Shown: piece after piece, positions 1 to 8,069 of the stretch
Numbering within the stretch: the first letter of the stretch is position 1
Layout of the letters: each line of letters begins with the position of its first letter
Assembly: GCA_030625085.1 (NCBI GenBank)
Contig: DAOURK010000031.1
Coordinates: forward strand, 1-37,002
From: Pseudomonadota bacterium
GTDB taxonomy: Bacteria; SZUA-182; DTGQ01
DNA length: 37,002 nt
Reading direction: 5' to 3'
Made by a program: the position numbers and the translations under genes
Notes under the pieces: model-generated
Seen by the model: only the letters and a program-made list of their open reading frames with translations
Told to the model about the DNA's origin: nothing
The model's database searches: none

Positions 1-64
1 AATTTCCATAATCTTCCGCTGCTCCGGAAAAAATTTTATAAAACTTTTCTAAAAATGTTCAATA

Positions 65-86
65 ATCTACCTAAAATCTACCTAAA
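65..86. repeat. 11-bp tandem direct repeat
   Basis: ATCTACCTAAA occurs twice head to tail. It lies in the AT-rich 268 bp before the first gene, where I see no other structured feature. Function unknown. Confidence 0.6.
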
Positions 87-268
87 ACAAACCTACGGAA
101 AAAAATTATTGCGCGTTTCCTGTTATATTATTGCACCCCCCCTTACTTCATTAGAATAGAGTCCATAATGAAAATTCCCACCTTTACTTTTTCGCCCGAT
201 TCTATATAATATCCTTATTCAATCTCATTCAAAAAAATAATCCATTCCACCAGAAAAAGGAAAAAACA

Positions 269-877
269 TTGCCTCTCAAAGGCTTATATAGAAAAATAAA
301 ATATGGCGACCCAATTATAATTGTTTCAGGTCTACCACGTTCAGGCACTTCTATGCTCATGAAAATGTTGGAAGCAGGCGGTATAGAAATTGCCTCTGAT
401 GAGATAAGGACCGCTGATGACGACAACCCGAAAGGCTATTATGAATTGGAAAAGGTCAAGGAGCTTGACAAAAGCGAGGATAAATCCTGGCTGGCTGAAT
501 TCCGGGGCAAGGCAGTAAAGATCATTTCTTACTTCTTAAAAGACTTGCCGAAAACGAACAACTATAAAATAATATTTATCGAACGTAATCTCCAGGAGAT
601 GATTACCTCTCAAAATAAAATGCTTGCCCACCGGGGTGAGGTCGTCGATCCGGCTGGTGATGAAAAAATGATTAAAAATTTCAAAACCCATCTCCAAAAA
701 ATAAAAAATATGCTCGGCAATGAACCTCATTTTGAACTGCTTTACCTCAATCATAGCGATGTGTTGAAACGCCCAATCAAAGAAGTTGAAAAAGTTAATC
801 AATTTCTTGGAGGATACTTAGATAAAGAAAAAATGATCGGCATAATCGATCCTAAACTATACAGAAACCGTCATTGA
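269..877 (+). CDS. sulfotransferase-like P-loop protein
   Basis: A 202-residue protein whose N-terminus has a P-loop resembling the 5'-phosphosulfate loop of PAPS-dependent sulfotransferases (GLPRSGTSMLMKML, residues 21-34). It would transfer sulfuryl groups to an unknown acceptor; no catalytic base or substrate can be assigned. The phrase DDDNPKGYYE just after the loop, and the IIFIERNL strand near residue 110, resemble a family of short bacterial sulfotransferases of about 200-240 residues. The start is a TTG preceded by AAAAAGGAAAA, and the frame stays open further upstream, so the N-terminus is uncertain. No signal peptide or membrane segment is visible. It stands alone: the next gene is 770 bp away, and its TGA stop is the first three bases of a mobile-looking inverted repeat. 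Confidence 0.7.
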   Translation: MPLKGLYRKIKYGDPIIIVSGLPRSGTSMLMKMLEAGGIEIASDEIRTADDDNPKGYYELEKVKELDKSEDKSWLAEFRGKAVKIISYFLKDLPKTNNYKIIFIERNLQEMITSQNKMLAHRGEVVDPAGDEKMIKNFKTHLQKIKNMLGNEPHFELLYLNHSDVLKRPIKEVEKVNQFLGGYLDKEKMIGIIDPKLYRNRH

Positions 878-980
878 TGGTCTCGTAAAAAGTCCTAAAT
901 TAACGGGTTTAGGCATTATAACTATTTGATTTTATCAGATACTATTTTTATAAATTCGACTTTTTACGATTGCGTCGTCA
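875..980. repeat. MITE-like element with terminal inverted repeats
   Basis: The left end (TGATGGTCTCGTAAAAAGTC, 875-894) faces an inverted copy at 958-980 that shares the exact 12-mer TCGTAAAAAGTC and then an imperfect end. About 60 bp of AT-rich sequence lies between. The same end sequence recurs at 1328-1347 and, inverted, at 1477-1496. The left end overlaps the stop codon of the sulfotransferase-like gene. Confidence 0.65.
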
Positions 981-1045
981 CTAGCCTTTAAAATATTGAA
1001 CCAATAACTTACATTATTTGATTGGCAATACACTCACACTACTAA

Positions 1046-1113
1046 TGTCCATAATAAATCAGAAAAATTTACCACAAAATTTTATTAACGTGAGGCTTAC
1101 AAAATTATGGACA
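1046..1113. repeat. 10-bp perfect inverted repeat
   Basis: TGTCCATAAT (1046-1055) is exactly complementary to ATTATGGACA (1104-1113), separated by 48 bp. It sits in the 347 bp between the two MITE-like elements, which are AT-rich and otherwise show only an orphan TTGACA (1274-1279) with no good -10 box and no gene. Confidence 0.45.
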
Positions 1114-1327
1114 GCGCAAACAAAACAAATAATTATATCACTTAGACAATAAGGCCATTATTAAAATAACCACTGTAAATTTCAAAAAATAGAATTATGT
1201 TTTATTTTTTATAAGTTACCAACTCTTTGTATTTCAATCTGTTAATATTTGCTTATATATAATTAAATTTTACTTGACAATAAAAATAAAACCATGTTAA
1301 AAGAAGAACAATCAATTATATACACAA

Positions 1328-1496
1328 TGATGCATTCGCAAAAAGTCCTTTTTGGTAAATTTGTCATTTCGACCTCAGGGAGAAATCTTATGTTTTTCAT
1401 CATGTTGTGCGATAAAAATTTCTCACAGGAGTTTACAGTGAACTTAGTGAATCTGTTCGGAATGACAACTTAATGAGACTTTTTACGAAACCATCA
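1328..1496. repeat. 169-bp nested inverted-repeat element
   Basis: The outer ends are TGATGCATTCGCAAAAAGTC (1328-1347) and GACTTTTTACGAAACCATCA (1477-1496); the right end, inverted, matches the left end of the 875-980 element at 19 of 20 positions. An inner pair is nested inside: GTCATTTCGA followed by GAGAAATCTT (1363-1389) on the left and TTCGGAATGAC (1456-1466) on the right. The inner motif recurs near 35754-35826. There is no reading frame of note, so this looks like a non-autonomous element or two repeats inserted in one another. Confidence 0.65.
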
Positions 1497-1651
1497 CTCA
1501 ATAGCATCATTAAATTCTCAGGAATCTTAGAAATAAACGCCTTAAACAGGTACATCTGAACGTGGATATGCCCATATTTTTTATTAGAGGGCCGATACGC
1601 TAAAAAAACCTAATTAAATTATTTATAATATTTGGCGAAGCGGAGTACGGA

Positions 1652-2404
1652 ATGAAAATAGTTGCTTATCCGATCATTGATCAAATCGGTATCATCATCC
1701 TTATCCTCTCGTTAATTGGTAATGTTTTTCATTTTTCAGGCAATATTCTCAGTGGCCGCTTTAAAAACAGATTCATTAAAAAAAATTACCGCCCGGTAAC
1801 TGAAGAAGAATATATTTTAATGCCCCCAAGATTAATGCATTGGATACATCTGATCTCTATAGTGGCCCTGTCTTTTACGGGGTTATGTATTCGCTATGAG
1901 TGGTTAAAACCTCAACTTCCCCAGATGAAAATACATCATTACTGTTTTATGGTGATTATTCTCATCAATCTTGTAACCAGATTTCTGTATGCCTTTTATG
2001 GTAAAACAAAAACTTATAAAGATTATGCTTTCGGCATAAAGGATATTCTGAACACCCCTGCTGTTTTAAAATACTATCTGTTTTTTAAAAATGACTACCC
2101 ACATATTTCAAAATATGCTTCCCTACAAAAATTAACCTACAATTTTTTCTGGATTATGGTAATCATACAAGGGATAACAGGATTTATGATCCTCTGGCCC
2201 AATATTTTGCTGGGGTGGCTGGCATCGCCCTTTGGATCTGTAGAACTGGCTGATAATTTTTTTAGTGGAATTCATACGGCAATTATGTGGGCCTTTATTA
2301 TTTTCACTAATATCCATGCCTATATTGCCACTGTAGAAGGGTGGCCATTGTTTAAACTTATTTTCTTTAATGTTGAGCCCAAAGAAACCGCGGCCGAGCA
2401 TTAA
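1652..2404 (+). CDS. membrane cytochrome b (cytochrome b561/b6-like)
   Basis: A 250-residue integral membrane protein with about five hydrophobic segments (roughly residues 12-32, 62-80, 96-116, 162-182 and 205-228). Histidines suitable as b-heme ligands lie in these segments: H63/H66, H95/H96, H208 and H222. The spacing fits a four-helix di-heme core of the cytochrome b561/formate dehydrogenase-gamma type. It probably passes electrons between a quinone or a periplasmic cytochrome and the Rnf subunits encoded next to it. GGAG lies 7 nt before the ATG. rnfC follows after 39 bp on the same strand, so the two are likely co-transcribed. No CxxCH motif is present, so hemes would be non-covalent. 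The heme ligands are read from sequence; the electron partner is inferred from context. Confidence 0.8.
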   Translation: MKIVAYPIIDQIGIIILILSLIGNVFHFSGNILSGRFKNRFIKKNYRPVTEEEYILMPPRLMHWIHLISIVALSFTGLCIRYEWLKPQLPQMKIHHYCFMVIILINLVTRFLYAFYGKTKTYKDYAFGIKDILNTPAVLKYYLFFKNDYPHISKYASLQKLTYNFFWIMVIIQGITGFMILWPNILLGWLASPFGSVELADNFFSGIHTAIMWAFIIFTNIHAYIATVEGWPLFKLIFFNVEPKETAAEH

Positions 2405-2443
2405 TAAGATAATCTTGGATTTATTATTAATTAGGAAAAAGCA

Positions 2444-3769
2444 ATGAAATTGCCGTCCTTTAAAGGAGGTATCCATCCTCCACATTATAAATCGGAATCA
2501 GAACATAAGGCCATTGTCACCTGCCCTTTACCGAAAAAAATCATCCTTCCCTTGAGTCAACATATTGGCGCTCCTTGTAAACCATTAGTAGAGGTTGGAC
2601 AGCATGTCAAAGCCGGACAAAAAATTGCTCAAGCCGAGGCATTCATCTCTGCGCCAATCCATGCCAGTGTTTCCGGAACTGTTGAATCTATTGCTCCTCA
2701 TCCCCACTTCACCGAAACTGATATTATGAGTATTACCATCATTCCCGACCAAGAACAAGAATCTGTCACTTTTCAGGAGATAGCCAATCCGGAGAAAGAG
2801 TCTATTGAAAAATTAAAATCTATAGTTAAAGAGGCTGGAATTGTCGGTATGGGTGGGGCCGCTTTCCCAACTTTTGTCAAATTATCCCCTCCAAAAGATA
2901 AACAAATCGATAGTCTCATTATCAATGCTTGTGAGTGTGAACCATTTTTAACCTGTGATCACCGTTTGCTGCTGGAAAAGACAGATAATCTCTTAGAGGG
3001 AATCAATCTGATCCTTAAAATTATCGAAGCACCAAATGCTTATATTGGTATTGAAAATAATAAACCGGATGCCATTAACCTTGTAAAAGAAGCCATAACC
3101 TCTAAAAACTATAAAAATATTCAGGTTGTTAACCTTGAAACCAAATACCCGCAAGGGGGTGAAAAACAACTGATTAAAGCCATTTTGGGCAGAGAAGTCC
3201 CTCTTCGAAAGCTTCCCAGTGAAGTAGGGGCTGTTGTTCAAAATGTAGGGACGGTTGTGGCCATTTATGAAGCCATTAAATTTGGCAAACCCCTCATTGA
3301 GCGTGTATTGACGGTTACTGGTCCAGGGATTAAAAATCCACAAAATATTCTAGCCAAATTGGGTACTCCCATTGGCCATTTAATTTCTTTTTGTGGTGGC
3401 TGGCGAGATGAGCCCCCGGCAAAAATAATTATGGGTGGCCCCATGACGGGTTTTGCCGTATCCAATCTTGATATTCCAATTGTTAAAGGAAGTTCCGGAA
3501 TTCTGGTGTTACCTCCCGAAATGGTATCCGATACTAATAATTACTTGCCTTGTGTTAAATGTGGAAAATGTGCTGAGATTTGTCCCATGTACTTTGTTCC
3601 GAGTATGATAGGGTATTATGCAGAAAAAAAACGCTACCGGGATGCTGAGGAATTCGGGATTTTTAACTGTATTGAATGTGGCTCTTGTAGTTATATCTGC
3701 CCTTCTCGCAGACCTTTGATTAAATTTATCCGCAAAGCTAAAGGGCAAATAATGGCCAGGAAAAAATAA
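2444..3769 (+). CDS. rnfC: electron transport complex Rnf subunit C
   Basis: A 441-residue RnfC, the peripheral NADH-oxidising subunit of the ion-translocating NADH:ferredoxin oxidoreductase. The N-terminal part (residues 1-110) is the barrel-sandwich domain. It is followed by a flavin/NADH-binding core with the family signature GMGGAAFPTFVKL and the segment NACECEPFLTCDHRLLLE. Two [4Fe-4S] binding motifs close the protein: C370-C373-C376-C380 (PCVKCGKCAEICP) and C409-C412-C415-C419 (NCIECGSCSYICP). The length matches the short RnfC form without the alanine/lysine-rich C-terminal extension of some proteobacteria. AGGAAA precedes the ATG. rnfD starts 21 bp downstream. The usual partners G, E, A and B are absent from the window. 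Confidence 0.93.
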   Translation: MKLPSFKGGIHPPHYKSESEHKAIVTCPLPKKIILPLSQHIGAPCKPLVEVGQHVKAGQKIAQAEAFISAPIHASVSGTVESIAPHPHFTETDIMSITIIPDQEQESVTFQEIANPEKESIEKLKSIVKEAGIVGMGGAAFPTFVKLSPPKDKQIDSLIINACECEPFLTCDHRLLLEKTDNLLEGINLILKIIEAPNAYIGIENNKPDAINLVKEAITSKNYKNIQVVNLETKYPQGGEKQLIKAILGREVPLRKLPSEVGAVVQNVGTVVAIYEAIKFGKPLIERVLTVTGPGIKNPQNILAKLGTPIGHLISFCGGWRDEPPAKIIMGGPMTGFAVSNLDIPIVKGSSGILVLPPEMVSDTNNYLPCVKCGKCAEICPMYFVPSMIGYYAEKKRYRDAEEFGIFNCIECGSCSYICPSRRPLIKFIRKAKGQIMARKK

Positions 3770-3790
3770 TACCTCCATAAGGGTAATCAA

Positions 3791-4807
3791 ATGAAGAAAT
3801 ATCAATTAATAACAAACGTACCTCCTCATATAAGAACCCCCGGTGATGTAAGTGAAGCTATGCAGGATGTCATCATTGCTCTTATGCCTGCCTTTCTGAT
3901 TTCAGTGTATTTTTTTGGCCTCAATGCTCTATTTGTAACTGGTATATGTATTATATCATGCAAAATGACCGAATTTTTTATACGGGCTTATCTTGGCCGC
4001 CCATTTAGTCTTAATGATAGAAGTGCTGTGGTGACAGGTTTACTACTAGCCCTGTCCCTGCCGGCGACAACCCCCTGGTGGCTTGCCGCCTTAGGAGGGT
4101 TGGTAGCCATTGGTATTGCTAAGGAGCTCTTTGGGGGATTGGGAAAAAATATTTTTAATCCTGCTCTGTTCGGCCGAACCTTTCTGTATGTTTTTACCGG
4201 CTGGTATCCATTAATTGATGAATATATTAGACCCCTATGGTGGAAAACTCTTGGGTTTAGTCAGTTACTCACGGCTAAATTTTCTGAAAATGGTGTTATA
4301 ATTGCCGATCTGGCCGGCCGAAAAATTGACGGCATTACAGCAGCCACTCCTTTGGCTATCACCAGAGCCGGCTCTCCCGTATTTCACACCCTTAAAGGTT
4401 ATGGCAGCCTTCTTTTGGGTAATATTGGCGGTGTTTTGGGAGGATCAGCCCTGGCCCTTTTGCTTGGTGCAGCCTATCTTATCTACAAAGGGCATATTGA
4501 CCTGAAAATTCCTGGCAGTATTCTCATTACTACTGCTATTCTCGCTATTGCTTTTGGTAAAGACCCCATTTTTCAAATCCTGGCCGGTGGATTAATTTTG
4601 GGTGCCTTTTTTATGGCTACTGATTGGGTTACCAGCCCTATTACTCCCTACGGGAAAATTATTTTTGGCATTGGAATCGGCATCTTCACCTTTTTTGTAA
4701 GAAATTACGGGACTCGTGTGGAAGGAATGTGTACGGCTATTCTTCATATGAATGTTGTTGCTCTTTTCATAGATCGTTATACTCAACCTCGATATTTCGG
4801 CGGATAA
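3791..4807 (+). CDS. rnfD: electron transport complex Rnf subunit D
   Basis: A 338-residue polytopic membrane protein of the NqrB/RnfD family, which carries covalently bound FMN and forms part of the ion-conducting core. The flavinylation site is visible as D180-G-I-T183-A-A-T186, followed by PLA. It fits the DxxTxAT signature recognised by the flavin transferase ApbE, with T186 as the expected attachment residue. The N-terminal SPHxR-type segment appears as PPHIRTPGDV. About nine hydrophobic segments follow. GGGTAATCA precedes the ATG. It is the third gene of the cytochrome b-rnfC-rnfD run. In most Rnf operons rnfG follows, but here a response-regulator gene does. No apbE is present in the window. 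Confidence 0.93.
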   Translation: MKKYQLITNVPPHIRTPGDVSEAMQDVIIALMPAFLISVYFFGLNALFVTGICIISCKMTEFFIRAYLGRPFSLNDRSAVVTGLLLALSLPATTPWWLAALGGLVAIGIAKELFGGLGKNIFNPALFGRTFLYVFTGWYPLIDEYIRPLWWKTLGFSQLLTAKFSENGVIIADLAGRKIDGITAATPLAITRAGSPVFHTLKGYGSLLLGNIGGVLGGSALALLLGAAYLIYKGHIDLKIPGSILITTAILAIAFGKDPIFQILAGGLILGAFFMATDWVTSPITPYGKIIFGIGIGIFTFFVRNYGTRVEGMCTAILHMNVVALFIDRYTQPRYFGG

Positions 4808-4854
4808 GAAGGGGAGGACATAAAAAATTAAATGAGTATAAAGGAGAAACAGCT

Positions 4855-5775
4855 ATGAAAATTCAAGACCCAAAAATATTATTAATCGAAGACAATTTAA
4901 GTCAGGCTAAATTAGTAAAAAACGTTTTAGATAAAAGCTCTATGGAATATTGTTTAACGCACGTCACTTCCGGCGAAGAAGGCCTTGATCTTCTCAAAAA
5001 TCCCAATGAATTTGATATTGTTCTCCTTGATTACTCTTTACCTGAAATGAACGGGCTGGATGTCTTACGTAACATAAAAAAAATGCAATTGGAATTACCG
5101 GTAATCATAACCACTGGGCATGGAAGTGAAGATATTGCCGTACAAATAATGAAAGAGGGGGCTTTTGACTATGTTATTAAAAAAGAGGATTATATAGAGC
5201 GAATCCCTTATGTAATTAAAGAAAGTTTACAGCAGTGCCTTTTTGAAAAAGAGAAAATGAAATTGGAAAGTCAACTGCGTGAATCTGATGAGCGATACGG
5301 AAACCTGTTTGAGACCTCTCTGGACGGCATTATTATTCTTAATCCCGAAACCAAAATCTTGTCAGTCAACCCCGCCTCAACAAAAATTTCAGGCTATTCC
5401 CTTGAAGAGTTGTCTCATTTAAACCTTAACAATCTCTTTCGCTCTGCTGAGGGCCAAAAATCTTTTCAGGAACTATTAAAAGAAAATGAAACACAAGAAA
5501 ATTTAGAATTTGAACTGGTTAGCAAAGATAAAAAAATAAAGACCGTTTTGATTTCATTTGCTCATATTAAAGCTGATAAAGGCACCCATACTGAGGGAAA
5601 GGCCATTTCCTGTTTTATTGGAATAGGCGTGATATTTAAGGACATCACCGAAAGAAAACTGGCTGAAAAAAGAATTGAAGAATTACTGGAAGAGTCTAAA
5701 GCCAAATCTAAAGAACTGGAAAAAGCCAATAAAATGTTAGAAAATTACATTACCGGACGAAGGAGTCAAATCTAA
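4855..5775 (+). CDS. response regulator receiver-PAS protein without output domain
   Basis: A 306-residue cytoplasmic signalling protein. Residues 7-125 form a CheY-like receiver with the acidic pair E12/D13, phospho-acceptor D59 (VLLDYSLPEMNG), T85/T86 and K109. A PAS domain spans about 145-270 and ends with the usual FKDITERK exit. A charged coiled coil (about 270-300) follows, and then the protein stops where a histidine-kinase core would normally begin. The start is the ATG with AAGGAG 8 nt upstream; the longer open frame that runs back into rnfD is not coding. An eight-codon mini-frame (4832-4858) overlaps the start codon. The gene follows rnfD by 47 bp and converges on coaBC. It may be an adaptor or a truncated hybrid kinase. 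Confidence 0.85.
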   Translation: MKIQDPKILLIEDNLSQAKLVKNVLDKSSMEYCLTHVTSGEEGLDLLKNPNEFDIVLLDYSLPEMNGLDVLRNIKKMQLELPVIITTGHGSEDIAVQIMKEGAFDYVIKKEDYIERIPYVIKESLQQCLFEKEKMKLESQLRESDERYGNLFETSLDGIIILNPETKILSVNPASTKISGYSLEELSHLNLNNLFRSAEGQKSFQELLKENETQENLEFELVSKDKKIKTVLISFAHIKADKGTHTEGKAISCFIGIGVIFKDITERKLAEKRIEELLEESKAKSKELEKANKMLENYITGRRSQI

Positions 5776-5798
5776 AAAAATTACAACAGTGCTTTTAC

Positions 5799-7001
5799 CT
5801 ATTTTTTGACTAATGTCTCCACTTTATCCAGGATTTTTTCAGCCACCTTCTCTTTAGTCATTAAGGGAAAGTGGATGACATTGTGCTGTATATCAATCAA
5901 AGATACTTTATTAGTATCAACATCAAACCCTGCGCCTTCCTGGGTTATATCATTAACACAAATCAAGTCCAAATTTTTGGTCCTTAATTTTCCCTTCGCT
6001 TTTTCTAATACATTTGTAGTTTCGGCGGCAAATCCAACAATGATTTGACCCTTTTTTTCTTGCCCTAAAAACTCTAATATATCGGGAGTATTCTGTAATT
6101 TAAAAAAATCTGCCGGCAAAGTATGCTTTTCAATTTTACTGGAAGCCGGATGCAATGGTTGCCAATCACAAACCGCAGCAGCCATAATAACAATTGTTGA
6201 TTGAGGGAAATGATGTTCCACGGCTTGCCTCATTTCCTCGGTGGTAACGACAGGTATATAATTAATATGGGGGCTGTAAGGGGAAAGGTTGGTTGGACCA
6301 CTAATCAAGGTAACGTGCGCCCCCCTCTGATAAGCAACTTTAGCTAGGGCAAATCCCATTTTCCCGGAAGATCTATTGCTAAGATATCGAATGGGATCAA
6401 GGTATTCTCGTGTAGGTCCTGCGGTAATAATAATGTTATGTTTTTGTAAAGAACTTTCCCTCCTCAATTTTTGAATAACACGCTCAACAATATCTTCAAC
6501 GGCAGCCAATCTCCCTTGCCCACTTTCACCGCAAGCCACTTCGCCCACCCCCGGCTCTATAATTTCTATGTTATTTTTTTTTAAAAGGCTAAGATTTCTT
6601 TGAACAAAGGGATTAAGGTACATCGTGGGATTCATGGCCGGTGCTAATAAAATTGGGGCCCTCATCGATAAAAATAAAGAGCTTAAAAAATCATCGGCAA
6701 TACCTGAAGCAAATTTCCCAATTATATTAGCAGTGGCAGGAGCAACCAATAAAAAATCAGCTTTCCGGGATAAAGCAATATGTTCAGGCTGAAATTCTTG
6801 ATGGGCCTCAAATAACCCAGTAATGGTTTTTTGTTTTGAAAGTATTTGAAAGGTTAATGGAGAGATAAATTCGACGGCATTTTTGGTCATCACTACCGTC
6901 ACACAAGCCTTTAGCCGACTCAATTCCCTTAAAATTTCGACTGACTTATAGGAAGAGATACTTCCCGAAACCCCCAAAACTATCTCTTTTTTTGCTAGCA
7001 T
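5799..7001 (-). CDS. coaBC: bifunctional phosphopantothenoylcysteine decarboxylase/phosphopantothenate-cysteine ligase
   Basis: CoaBC makes 4'-phosphopantetheine from phosphopantothenate and cysteine in coenzyme A synthesis. The N-terminal CoaC half (about 1-180) is the FMN decarboxylase: GVSGSISSYKS at the start, the active-site histidine in PEHIALSRKAD, PAMNPTMY, and the substrate flap with its cysteine in GEVACGESGQGRL. The CoaB half begins near 190 with AGPTREYLDPIRYLSNRSSG and contains AAAVCDWQP and KIEK. Length is typical at about 400 residues. The start used is an ATG immediately preceded in frame by GTG; GAAGAAG lies upstream of both. It is the last gene of the yicC-remA-gmk-rpoZ-coaBC run, 44 bp after rpoZ. 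The stop is 23 bp from the convergent receiver-PAS gene, with no clear terminator between. Confidence 0.96.
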   Translation of the reverse strand: MLAKKEIVLGVSGSISSYKSVEILRELSRLKACVTVVMTKNAVEFISPLTFQILSKQKTITGLFEAHQEFQPEHIALSRKADFLLVAPATANIIGKFASGIADDFLSSLFLSMRAPILLAPAMNPTMYLNPFVQRNLSLLKKNNIEIIEPGVGEVACGESGQGRLAAVEDIVERVIQKLRRESSLQKHNIIITAGPTREYLDPIRYLSNRSSGKMGFALAKVAYQRGAHVTLISGPTNLSPYSPHINYIPVVTTEEMRQAVEHHFPQSTIVIMAAAVCDWQPLHPASSKIEKHTLPADFFKLQNTPDILEFLGQEKKGQIIVGFAAETTNVLEKAKGKLRTKNLDLICVNDITQEGAGFDVDTNKVSLIDIQHNVIHFPLMTKEKVAEKILDKVETLVKK

Positions 7002-7045
7002 CACCCTATATACTTCTTCTAATTTCCCCGGGCTAAAAAATCCTC

Positions 7046-7369
7046 TTAGGTCGCCTCTTTTATATCTTCTGACTCTGCTGAGCTTTCTGACTGAATCGGT
7101 TGCTCTTCGGAGGGTAGATTTTCTTGCTTTTCATCCACAACACAATGTACTTGGTTAGCCCTAAATTCTTCTACAGCCAAGGTTGTCGGTTTAATACTCT
7201 TTGATTCAACAAGCGCCACCTGATTTGGGGTTATCCCTCGTTTTTTGGCTATTTGTATAATTTGTTTGCTCCTCTTTGCTGCAGCAATTACTAATTGAAA
7301 CTTTGAAATTATTTGGGGTTCAGATTCTTTATTATCAGTAGATTCTTTATTTTCAGTAGATTTTTTCAT
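7046..7369 (-). CDS. rpoZ: DNA-directed RNA polymerase omega subunit
   Basis: A 107-residue omega subunit, which stabilises the beta' subunit during RNA polymerase assembly. The conserved core is ISKFQLVIAAAKRSKQIIQIAKKRG, continuing into PTTLAVEEFRANQV, as in other RpoZ proteins. A low-complexity repeat (STENKESTDNKES) extends the N-terminus and an acidic tail the C-terminus, making it longer than the roughly 70-residue minimal form. The ATG at 7369 is chosen over the in-frame GTG nine bases upstream because that GTG lies inside the AGGTGAT ribosome-binding site. Its position between gmk and coaBC is the classic order and supports the call. Confidence 0.9.
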   Translation of the reverse strand: MKKSTENKESTDNKESEPQIISKFQLVIAAAKRSKQIIQIAKKRGITPNQVALVESKSIKPTTLAVEEFRANQVHCVVDEKQENLPSEEQPIQSESSAESEDIKEAT

Positions 7370-7429
7370 TTCTATCACCTATACCCTAATATTTACTAAA
7401 GATTATTCTTATTTAGCTACAGCAGACCT

Positions 7430-8047
7430 CTACCATATCCCCTGTAAACTATATTTCACCTTGGATGGTCTGCACTGTTCAGCCAAAATAATAGCTTTAA
7501 ATTTAGCAATTGTTTCTTCCAACTTATTATTTACAATGAGATAATCATATTCATAGCAGCAACGCACTTCTTTCTTGGCTGTAATTAATCGATGCTTGAT
7601 CTCTTGCACTGTATCAGTTTTCCGATTCCGTAATCGTTCTTCAAGGGCCTCCCATGAGGGAGGAATGAGAAAAATAAAAATAGCACCTGGTAATTTTTTT
7701 TTTAAGGAACAAGCACCTTGTACATCAACATCTAAAAAAATATTTTTTTTCTCTTCTAGGGCCGCTTTAATAAAATCCTTGGATGTGCCATAAAAATTTT
7801 CATGTACTTTAGCCCATTCCAAGAAAAAATCTTTGCCGATTTTTCCTTGGAAAATTTCTTTGGAAATAAAATAATAATCCTGCCCATCAACCTCATCAGC
7901 TCTTGGCAAACGAGTAGTATAGGAGATAGAATACCTAAAATCCTTAATCTGAGATGTCAGAATTTTCCGTATAGTAGTTTTTCCTACTCCTGAAGGCGCT
8001 GAGATTATAAAAAGCAATGACTCTTCGTTAGTAAGATCGAATCCCAT
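7430..8047 (-). CDS. gmk: guanylate kinase
   Basis: Guanylate kinase phosphorylates GMP to GDP with ATP. The P-loop SAPSGVGKTT is at residues 16-25. The GMP-binding part follows with YSISYTTRLPRADEVDGQDYYF, the tyrosine-rich segment ENFYGTS and the Walker-B-like IFLDVDVQGA; the lid contains ERLRNRKTD. The 205-residue length from the ATG at 8047 matches the family. The frame is open 45 bases further upstream, but that stretch is part of a dispersed palindromic repeat (8070-8120) and would add a hydrophobic tail foreign to guanylate kinases, so the later ATG is preferred even though no good Shine-Dalgarno sequence precedes it. rpoZ follows after 60 bp. Confidence 0.95.
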   Translation of the reverse strand: MGFDLTNEESLLFIISAPSGVGKTTIRKILTSQIKDFRYSISYTTRLPRADEVDGQDYYFISKEIFQGKIGKDFFLEWAKVHENFYGTSKDFIKAALEEKKNIFLDVDVQGACSLKKKLPGAIFIFLIPPSWEALEERLRNRKTDTVQEIKHRLITAKKEVRCCYEYDYLIVNNKLEETIAKFKAIILAEQCRPSKVKYSLQGIW

Positions 8048-8069
8048 TATTTTTGTATCTATCAACTTG

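Noticed and set aside
1274-1302. Promoter of a missed gene in the 981-1327 gap
   Set aside because: TTGACA is followed only by TTAAAA at 17 bp and no coding frame or RNA structure follows.
875-1500. CRISPR array
   Set aside because: The repeats alternate in orientation and spacing is irregular; there are no regularly spaced direct repeats or cas genes.
4624-4854. Upstream extension of the receiver-PAS frame into rnfD
   Set aside because: It is read out of frame through the conserved end of rnfD, and the ATG at 4855 has a good ribosome-binding site and gives a normal receiver N-terminus.
7367-7378. GTG start for rpoZ
   Set aside because: The GTG lies inside the AGGTGAT ribosome-binding site of the ATG nine bases downstream.
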